A DNA stretch of 11,103 bases from CAYMBL01 sp044225155. GTDB taxonomy: Bacteria > Planctomycetota > Phycisphaerae > UBA1845 > Fen-1342. This document shows, in pieces, positions 6,097 through 11,103 of this stretch. Position numbers and translations under genes: made by a program. The DNA lies in assembly GCA_044225155.1 (NCBI GenBank), contig JBGAJB010000107.1, forward strand, positions 1-11,103, read 5' to 3'. The notes below the pieces were generated by a model. That model was not told where the DNA came from. It searched no databases and saw only the letters and a list, made by a program, of their open reading frames with translations. Positions within the stretch are counted from its first letter, which is position 1, and each line of letters opens with the position of its first letter.

Positions 6097-7428
6097 ATGA
6101 AATCGAAGCTTGGGCGTGATCTGCTAGCGAAAATTCAGGGCAAATCCGCCATCGTCGGCGTCATGGGTCTGGGATACGTCGGCTTGCCGCTGGTGCGCGA
6201 ATTCTGCTCCTCCGGTTTCAAAGTCGTCGGCTTCGACGTGGACAAGCGCAAAGTTGACGCCCTGAAGGCCGGCAAGACCTACATCAAACATCTGCCGGCC
6301 GACTACTTTCGCGACCTGATCAAGAAGGGGCGCTTCGATCCCACCACCGATATGAGCCGTTTGGGCGAGGCGGACGCGATCCTGATCTGTGTCCCCACGC
6401 CGCTCGACAAGATGCGCGACCCCGACCTCTTTTTTGTCGAGGCGACGACGGACGCGATTACGAAGACGCTGCGCAAGGGGCAGCTTGTCGTGCTCGAATC
6501 GACGACCTATCCCGGAACGACGCGCGAAGTCTGCCTGCCCCGACTCGAATCGACCAAGCTGAAAGTCGAGCAGGACTTCTTCCTCGCGTTTTCGCCCGAG
6601 CGCGAAGATCCCGGCCGCGTGGATATGACAACGCGCCAAATTCCGAAGGTAGTCGGCGGCTTCGGCCCGGACAGCAAGGAATTGGCGGCGGCGCTTTACG
6701 GTGCGGTTGTGGAAAAAGTCGTGCCGGTTTCAAGCTGCGAGGTGGCGGAGGCGGCCAAGATCGTCGAAAACGTCTATCGCTGCGTGAACATCGCGCTCGT
6801 CAACGAGCTGAAGTTGATCTTCGACCGTATGGGTATTGACGTGTGGGAAGTGATCGACGCCGCGAAGACCAAGCCCTTCGGCTTTCAGGCGTTTTATCCC
6901 GGCCCCGGCCTCGGCGGACACTGCATTCCGATCGATCCCTTCTACCTCTCGTGGAAAGCCCGCGAGCACAATATCGCGGCGCGTTTCATCGAGTTGGCCG
7001 GCGAGATCAACACCAGCATGCCGGAGCACGTGGTCATGCGCGTGACCGAAGCGCTGAATGACGAAGGCAAGGCGCTGCGCGGCGCGAAGGTGTTGATGCT
7101 CGGCTTGGCGTATAAGAAAGATGTTGACGACGTGCGCGAATCGCCGGCCGTCGAACTGATCGAGCTGCTCCAGGAGCGCGGGGCGAAGGTCAGTTATCAC
7201 GACCCGTTCATTCCCAGCGGCAAGGAAATGCGCGAGCACAACATCACGAACTTGCGCAGCGTCCCACTTACACCCGCCAATCTGAAGGCGGCCGACTGCG
7301 TTCTAATCGCGACTGATCACACCGACGTCGATTACGCTCAGGTTTGCAGCAGTGCGCGACTCGTGATCGATACGCGGAACGCGACGGCCAAGGTGAAATC
7401 TCCGAAGGCGCGCATCGTCAAGGCGTAA
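6097..7428 (+). CDS. wbpA: UDP-N-acetylglucosamine 6-dehydrogenase-like nucleotide-sugar dehydrogenase (WbpA type)
   Basis: The cytoplasmic enzyme would oxidise the C6 hydroxyl of a UDP-hexose, probably UDP-GlcNAc, to the uronic acid with two NAD+, giving a precursor for surface polysaccharide. From ATG 6097 it is 443 residues, a typical length. It has the N-terminal Rossmann motif GLGYVGLP (24-31), the CVPTPLD segment (98-104), ESTTYPGTT (134-142), SPEREDPG (166-173, the form I associate with WbpA), the conserved EAAKIVENVYR helix with Lys221, and the active-site GGHCIPIDPFYL with catalytic Cys276. The C-terminal UDP-binding domain starts near LRGAKVLMLGLAYKKDVDD (327-345). No key residue is missing. 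The call as dehydrogenase is firm; the exact sugar is inferred from motif style. No glycosyltransferase, epimerase or flippase gene lies beside it, so it looks detached from a polysaccharide cluster, at least inside this window. Confidence 0.9.
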   Translation: MKSKLGRDLLAKIQGKSAIVGVMGLGYVGLPLVREFCSSGFKVVGFDVDKRKVDALKAGKTYIKHLPADYFRDLIKKGRFDPTTDMSRLGEADAILICVPTPLDKMRDPDLFFVEATTDAITKTLRKGQLVVLESTTYPGTTREVCLPRLESTKLKVEQDFFLAFSPEREDPGRVDMTTRQIPKVVGGFGPDSKELAAALYGAVVEKVVPVSSCEVAEAAKIVENVYRCVNIALVNELKLIFDRMGIDVWEVIDAAKTKPFGFQAFYPGPGLGGHCIPIDPFYLSWKAREHNIAARFIELAGEINTSMPEHVVMRVTEALNDEGKALRGAKVLMLGLAYKKDVDDVRESPAVELIELLQERGAKVSYHDPFIPSGKEMREHNITNLRSVPLTPANLKAADCVLIATDHTDVDYAQVCSSARLVIDTRNATAKVKSPKARIVKA

Positions 7429-7429
7429 G

Positions 7430-7443
7430 GGCTCACTTGAGCC
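7430..7443 (+). terminator. Palindrome directly after the dehydrogenase stop codon
   Basis: GGCTCA-CT-TGAGCC is a perfect 6-bp inverted repeat starting two bases after the TAA. The realistic structure is a 5-bp stem with a 4-base loop. No T tract follows, so termination would be weak; it could equally protect the mRNA 3' end or bind a dimeric protein. Confidence 0.3.
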
Positions 7444-7497
7444 GAGTGCCATCGGCGCTAGCTTGACTTCCACGGCCGCGCGCGGGACGAATGCGGC

Positions 7498-8007
7498 ATG
7501 GTTTCCACCGTCAATCAAATCCTGTTGTCGCAATTCGAAGCCGCTCTGGCCATGCTGCGCGAGTGCATCGAGAAGTGCCCCGCGGAACAGTGGGACGAGC
7601 CGATCGCCAAGTATCCATTTTGGCAGACAGCCTATCACACGCTCTGTTTCGTGGATTGCTATCTCTCCGCAAGCGAGCAGGCGTTCCAGCCGCGCACCGC
7701 TCCGCCGGATTGCATGCACCCGGCCGGCATCAAGGAGCTGGCGGACGAGTATCCGAGCCGCCGCTTCGAACAAAGCGAACTGCTGCGCTACGTCCAAATC
7801 TGTCTGGAGAAGCTGCGGACCGTATTGACGACTGAGACGGCAGCGGTGCTCGACGGACCGTCGGGATTCTCGCGGCTTCCGTTTTCGCGCGCGGAATTGC
7901 ACATTTATAACATGCGCCATGTCGCGCATCACACCGGTCAGCTTGGCGCGCTGCTGCGTCGGCACGGAGTCGAGCTCCGCTCCTGGGTGCGGGCGGGTTG
8001 GCAGTGA
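7498..8007 (+). CDS. DinB-family (four-helix, metal-binding) protein
   Basis: The 169-residue, mostly helical protein fits the DinB/YfiT four-helix-bundle family in length and pattern. The probable metal-binding triad is His47 (in AYHTL) with His141 and His145 (the HxxxH in MRHVAHHTGQL), at the usual places in helix 2 and near the C-terminus. Family members bind divalent metal; some are thiol transferases or hydrolases, and many are induced by DNA damage or stress, but the substrate cannot be told from sequence. Near the N-terminus, VNQILLSQFEAALAMLREC is the typical first helix. The ATG at 7498 has no clear Shine-Dalgarno, and no better in-frame start is seen. It follows the dehydrogenase by 69 bases and precedes the ABC-F gene by 134, all in one direction; co-transcription is possible but the gaps are wide for a tight operon. 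Confidence 0.85.
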   Translation: MVSTVNQILLSQFEAALAMLRECIEKCPAEQWDEPIAKYPFWQTAYHTLCFVDCYLSASEQAFQPRTAPPDCMHPAGIKELADEYPSRRFEQSELLRYVQICLEKLRTVLTTETAAVLDGPSGFSRLPFSRAELHIYNMRHVAHHTGQLGALLRRHGVELRSWVRAGWQ

Positions 8008-8141
8008 CTTGATCCCCGTCCGGTAACCCGTGTTGCTTCGCTGAGTACGCGCACGCGACACGGCTGGTTTATCGACAGTCGCCCTGCCAGATCGGCGGCG
8101 CGCGGCTGGCTTCGCCGCACTCCGCTACCATCTTCGCCGCG

Positions 8142-10079
8142 ATGGCGGCAATCACGATCCAAAATGTGATGAAGCAGTTCGGCGACCGCGTGGTCCTCGA
8201 TGGTGTTTCCATTGAGCTGCAGCCGGGCGAGATCGTCGGCTTGGTTGGCCCAAATGGGGCGGGCAAGACCACGCTCTTTCGCCTGATCGCGGGCCATATG
8301 CAGCCCGACTTCGGCACTGTGACACGCGCCCGCGGACTGGCCGTCGGCTACTTGCCGCAGATTCCGGAAGTCGACCTGGAGCGCACGCTGCACGACGAGG
8401 TGCTGAGCGCGTTCGAGGACGTGCTGGCGCTCGAGCAGAAGATGCTCGCGCTCTCCGAGCAGATCGCCGAGCATCACGACACGCAGCGCGGCCACGAATT
8501 GATGGCCCAATACGACAAAATCACGGCCCAGTTTCAAACGTCCGGCGGCTATGAGTATGAGCAGCGGGTCGGCGAGATTCTCGGCGGCCTCGGCTTCGAG
8601 CCGGCGGATTACAAACTGAAGATGAACGTGCTTTCGGGCGGGCAGAAATGTCGTGCCGCGTTGGCGAAATTATTGCTGCGCGACACATCGTATCTGCTCC
8701 TCGACGAGCCGACGAACCACCTCGACATCGACGCGGTGCGCTGGCTGGAAAAATTCCTCGCGGGGCACCACGGCGGGGCGGCGATCATCTCGCACGATCG
8801 ATACCTGCTGGATCGCGTGGCGTCGCGGATTATCGAGGTCGATCAGGCGCGGCTGAAGTCCTACACCGGCAATTACTCCACGTATGCCGAGACGCGGCGC
8901 GTCGAGCGCCTCACCCAAGAGCGGCAGTTCGACAAGGACGCTGCCTTCCTCGAGAAAGAACGCGATTTCATCGCGCGTCATCTCGCTGGGCAACGCAGCA
9001 ACGAGGCCAAAGGGCGCCGCACGCGGCTCGAACGGCGCATGGCGGCCGGCGAATTCGTCACCCAGCGGCCCGGCGAGCGTGCGACCCTCAAGATCTCATT
9101 CGACACGGAAGTCGATCCCGGGCGCGTCGTGCTGCGCAGTGATGGCTTGGCGAAAGGATTTGAGCGACGGCCGCTGTTCAGCGATTTGAATCTGATGCTG
9201 CAAGCCACGCAGCGGCTTGGAATCACCGGGCCGAACGGCACCGGCAAGAGCACGCTCCTGAAAGTGCTGCTCGGCGAAATGCCCGCCAGCGCCGGCTCGA
9301 TCGAGCGCGACCCGCGTGCCGCGGTCGGGTACTTCTCGCAGGACGCGTCGGAGCTGGATTCGGGCTCGACCGTCATTGGTGAAATTCGGGCCGTGCGCTC
9401 CGGCTGGAGCGAGCAACAGGTACGGACGACTCTCGGCGCGTTTCTTTTCAGCGGCGAAGACGTGTTTAAGCCGATTCGCGTTCTGTCGGGGGGCGAGCGT
9501 GCGCGAGTCCGGCTTCTGAAACTGATTCTGGCGCAGCCGAACGTGCTGGTGCTCGACGAGCCGACGAACCACCTCGATATTCCGTCACGCGAGGCGCTCG
9601 AAGAAGCGCTCGACGACTTTCCCGGCGCGATCTTGGCCGTCAGTCACGATCGGTACTTTCTCGATCGGATTGTCGATCGGCTGCTCGTGATTCGGCCGGA
9701 AGGACATCGGCACTTTCTCGGCAACTACACCGCCTACGTCGAGTCCCTGGAGCGTGAGCAGTCGGCGGCGGCAACGGCGCGCGAGGCGGCGCAGGAGGCA
9801 GATAAGGCCAAGCGGTCCGCATCCCAGGGAAGCGGCGCCGCGAAGGCGCGCCCGAGCGGCGGAAAAAAGCAGCGCTCGCCGCTGGATCGCATGACGGTCG
9901 AGGAACTCGAAAAACGGATCGCCGAGCGCGAAGCGAAGATCGACGAGTTGAATCACCGCTTTGCCGATCCGCAGACGTATCGCGATCCGGAACTCGCGGG
10001 CCGGCTACAGGCTGAATTAACGCTCGTGCGCGCGGAGCTCGACGAAGCAATGGAGGCCTGGAGCCGGCAAGTTACCTGA
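8142..10079 (+). CDS. ABC-F family ATPase (Uup/YheS/EttA-like)
   Basis: ABC-F proteins have two ABC ATPase domains and no membrane domain; they act in the cytoplasm on ribosomes, entering the E site to relieve stalling or, in some members, antibiotic block. This 645-residue protein has both full domains: Walker A GPNGAGKT (36-43) and GPNGTGKS (363-370), signatures LSGGQ (164-168) and LSGGE (448-452), Walker B LLLDEPTNHLDI (185-196) and LVLDEPTNHLDI (469-480), and switch histidines in SHDRY (217-221 and 501-505). The linker between domains (about 240-325), rich in Arg, Lys and Glu, is the expected P-site tRNA-interaction helix pair. A Lys/Ala/Ser-rich spacer (540-580) leads to a C-terminal coiled coil (582-640), as in Uup and YheS types. 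Subfamily is not resolved and no resistance role can be claimed. The ATG at 8142 begins right before the first beta strand; no clear ribosome binding site is seen. Confidence 0.95.
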   Translation: MAAITIQNVMKQFGDRVVLDGVSIELQPGEIVGLVGPNGAGKTTLFRLIAGHMQPDFGTVTRARGLAVGYLPQIPEVDLERTLHDEVLSAFEDVLALEQKMLALSEQIAEHHDTQRGHELMAQYDKITAQFQTSGGYEYEQRVGEILGGLGFEPADYKLKMNVLSGGQKCRAALAKLLLRDTSYLLLDEPTNHLDIDAVRWLEKFLAGHHGGAAIISHDRYLLDRVASRIIEVDQARLKSYTGNYSTYAETRRVERLTQERQFDKDAAFLEKERDFIARHLAGQRSNEAKGRRTRLERRMAAGEFVTQRPGERATLKISFDTEVDPGRVVLRSDGLAKGFERRPLFSDLNLMLQATQRLGITGPNGTGKSTLLKVLLGEMPASAGSIERDPRAAVGYFSQDASELDSGSTVIGEIRAVRSGWSEQQVRTTLGAFLFSGEDVFKPIRVLSGGERARVRLLKLILAQPNVLVLDEPTNHLDIPSREALEEALDDFPGAILAVSHDRYFLDRIVDRLLVIRPEGHRHFLGNYTAYVESLEREQSAAATAREAAQEADKAKRSASQGSGAAKARPSGGKKQRSPLDRMTVEELEKRIAEREAKIDELNHRFADPQTYRDPELAGRLQAELTLVRAELDEAMEAWSRQVT

Positions 10080-10081
10080 CC

Positions 10082-10123
10082 GGCTCCTGCTCAGCGCGCG
10101 CCAAGCGCGGCGTGCTAGGAGCT
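10082..10123. terminator. Hairpin between convergent ABC-F and lipoprotein genes
   Basis: GCTCCT (10083-10088) pairs with AGGAGC (10117-10122). Inside, after a 4-base bulge, AGCGCGC (10093-10099) can pair with GCGTGCT (10110-10116... read as the 3' arm ending at the A at 10117) with one G-T wobble. The structure lies 3 bases beyond the ABC-F stop and overlaps the last codon and stop of the minus-strand lipoprotein. There is no T tract on either strand. It is a plausible bidirectional stop for converging transcription, judged by eye only. Confidence 0.35.
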
Positions 10124-10504
10124 CAGATCGAACGCGCCGGCGTTGAAGAGCATCTCCAGCGAATCCGGAACCGTCAGATCGTTCGGATTGTTGACCGCCT
10201 GCTGCACGTCAGAGATCGAGTCGACCTGATTCGCGACAAGAAACTCGGAGATCGCGGTCGCCTCTTCGTCCGACAGGACAAAACCCGCAAGACGGGGATC
10301 GTTAATCACGTCGACGGCCGTATCCGAGAGAACCTGCAATTCGTCCGGCGTCAGCGAACTGATGCTACTTCCCGCGACCTTTGCGCCGGCCGATATCAGC
10401 GAGCCGCCGCCTTGATTGGTCAGGCGCGCATCCGGGCAGCCGGTGAGCAGGGACAGAGCCGCGAGCAGGGCAGTGGAAAGCGACAGGTATTTGAGCGTGC
10501 GCAT
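10115..10504 (-). CDS. Small lipoprotein, paralogue of its upstream neighbour
   Basis: The 129-residue protein starts MRTLKYLSL, has a hydrophobic core, and ends its signal with the lipobox LLTGC (Cys23), so it should be lipidated and face outward from a membrane. The start at 10504 is set by AAGGAG six bases before the ATG; the same frame is open further up, to a Met at 10666, but that part is antisense-like and would bury the signal peptide. The mature part is Asp/Ser/Ala-rich and helical: LTPDELQVLSDTA, then LSDEEATAISEFLVANQVDSISDVQQA, then a short acidic end. The neighbouring gene at 11102-10581 has the same order of motifs. I recognise no named family. It lies 76 bases after that neighbour and may share its transcript, with a hairpin over its own ribosome binding site. 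It converges with the ABC-F gene. Confidence 0.85.
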   Translation of the reverse strand: MRTLKYLSLSTALLAALSLLTGCPDARLTNQGGGSLISAGAKVAGSSISSLTPDELQVLSDTAVDVINDPRLAGFVLSDEEATAISEFLVANQVDSISDVQQAVNNPNDLTVPDSLEMLFNAGAFDLSS

Positions 10505-10518
10505 CGAAGTCTCCTTCG
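10505..10518 (-). promoter_or_regulatory. Hairpin enclosing the lipoprotein ribosome binding site
   Basis: On the minus strand CGAAG-GAGA-CTTCG lies directly against the ATG at 10504. It is a perfect 5-bp stem with a GNRA-type tetraloop, GAGA. The Shine-Dalgarno AAGGAG (10516-10511) is half in the stem and half in the loop, so folding could hide it. A regulatory role is inference; the site as a ribosome binding site is well supported. Confidence 0.5.
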
Positions 10519-10580
10519 GTCCGAGTGGTCTACACACTTTTTTTCGCCGCAAGACGCTCGATCTGGAATGCTCAATCCGG

Positions 10581-11102
10581 CTAGAGATTCGAGAGCACAT
10601 CGCTCGGATTGAAATCCACGAACGTGTCGCGCAAATTCTGCTGGTCGACGCCGCTGGGAAGCTCAAGCGACGTATTGTCCAGAAAATCTCGCAGCATATC
10701 CATCGACCCGATGCCGTTCGCGCCGAAAAGAGTCGCGATCCGCTGGGCTTCGGCGTCGGAGTAGGTCGTCACGTTGGTTGCGTCGCCATACGCCTGAATC
10801 TCGTCCGGCGTAAGCATGTTCAGTTCGTCACCGACCACCTTCCCGTAGGCCGACTGCAGATCGCCGCCGTACTGGTTTCCGAGGCGAACGCTGTTCAGCA
10901 GGCCGTTGATGGTCGTTTCGTCGAAGCCGAGGGCCGCGAGCGCGTCGCGCTGTTCCTGCGGCGTCAGACGCGAATCGTTGCGAATGCGATCGACGTGAGT
11001 GATGTCCGTGCCGACCGACGTAGGGGGGTTCTGCAGCCCGCAGCCGCTCAGACCCAGCGAAATCGCGATGACCGGCAGCGTGCGGGAACGGGGACGTCGC
11101 AT
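10581..11102 (-). CDS. Small lipoprotein of unknown function, likely paralogue of the next gene
   Basis: The 173-residue protein has an Arg-rich start (MRRPRSRTLP), a short hydrophobic core and a lipobox LSGC with Cys21, so it is probably lipidated and extracytoplasmic. The mature part is mostly helical and acidic, with two similar-looking units: RLTPQEQRDALAALGFDE, and later MLTPDEIQAYGDA followed by YSDAEAQRIATLFGANGIGSMDMLRDFLDN. The second unit lines up with the following gene (LTPDELQ..., LSDEEATAISEFLVANQVDSISDVQ...). No catalytic motif or named family is recognised. Only one base is visible before the ATG, so the promoter and ribosome binding site are outside the window and an upstream start cannot be excluded; the signal peptide is complete as it stands, which favours this start. 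The next gene in the same direction begins 76 bases after its stop. Confidence 0.82.
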   Translation of the reverse strand: MRRPRSRTLPVIAISLGLSGCGLQNPPTSVGTDITHVDRIRNDSRLTPQEQRDALAALGFDETTINGLLNSVRLGNQYGGDLQSAYGKVVGDELNMLTPDEIQAYGDATNVTTYSDAEAQRIATLFGANGIGSMDMLRDFLDNTSLELPSGVDQQNLRDTFVDFNPSDVLSNL

Positions 11103-11103
11103 A

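Noticed and set aside
7303..8061. Minus-strand open frame of 252 codons over the DinB gene
   Set aside because: It covers the dehydrogenase 3' end and the DinB gene on the opposite strand and shows no domain. DinB has the His triad.
8028..8063. CCGTGT / ACACGG inverted repeat between DinB and ABC-F genes
   Set aside because: The 24-base loop and 6-bp stem are too loose to call an attenuator or a translated leader of an antibiotic-responsive ABC-F gene. No leader peptide was found in 8008-8141.
8978..9572. Two minus-strand open frames inside the ABC-F gene
   Set aside because: They lie wholly within a gene with both ABC domains intact and have no family features.
10505..10666. Earlier Met start for the second lipoprotein
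   Set aside because: It would overlap the upstream lipoprotein gene and place 54 residues before a clear signal peptide. AAGGAG at 10516-10511 points to the ATG at 10504.

Overview
This is a GC-rich, gene-dense bacterial chromosomal window with no tRNA, rRNA, CRISPR array, insertion sequence or phage gene that I can see. The gene content suggests a planctomycete-like (PVC group) bacterium: an M50 peptidase fused to a HlyD-type domain, a membrane-anchored multi-zinc-ribbon protein, an SUI1/eIF1-like factor with a zinc knuckle, and several small lipoproteins of no recognised family. The lineage is an inference from gene style, not a measured placement.

Layout. (1) Positions 1-1761 (+) hold the 3' part of an M50/HlyD membrane protein whose reading frame is still open at the left edge. 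(2) A triple zinc-ribbon membrane protein lies at 1938-2732 (+). (3) A minus-strand cluster runs leftwards from 5871 to 2755: a small secreted protein apparently broken by one extra base, then pyrR, pyrB, a lipoprotein and an SUI1/YciH-like factor. The last three are chained by two 4-base ATGA stop/start overlaps, so they are probably translationally coupled. (4) A 225-base divergent gap separates this cluster from a rightward group: a UDP-N-acetylglucosamine 6-dehydrogenase-like enzyme (6097-7428), a DinB-fold protein (7498-8007) and a two-domain ABC-F ATPase (8142-10079). (5) At the right edge two small lipoproteins on the minus strand (11102-10581 and 10504-10115) look like tandem paralogues. 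They converge on the ABC-F gene across a hairpin.

How the genes fit together. pyrR and pyrB are the regulator and the committed step of pyrimidine synthesis. Pyrimidine output feeds UDP-sugars, which the neighbouring dehydrogenase would use. SUI1/YciH and ABC-F proteins both act on the translation machinery, but they sit in separate, oppositely oriented groups. I do not see a clear new defence or mobile system. The most notable points are the pyr operon with unusual downstream partners and no pyrC, the apparent frameshift, the aIF1-like zinc knuckle on the SUI1 protein, the lipoprotein tandem, and a GNRA-capped hairpin over a ribosome binding site.
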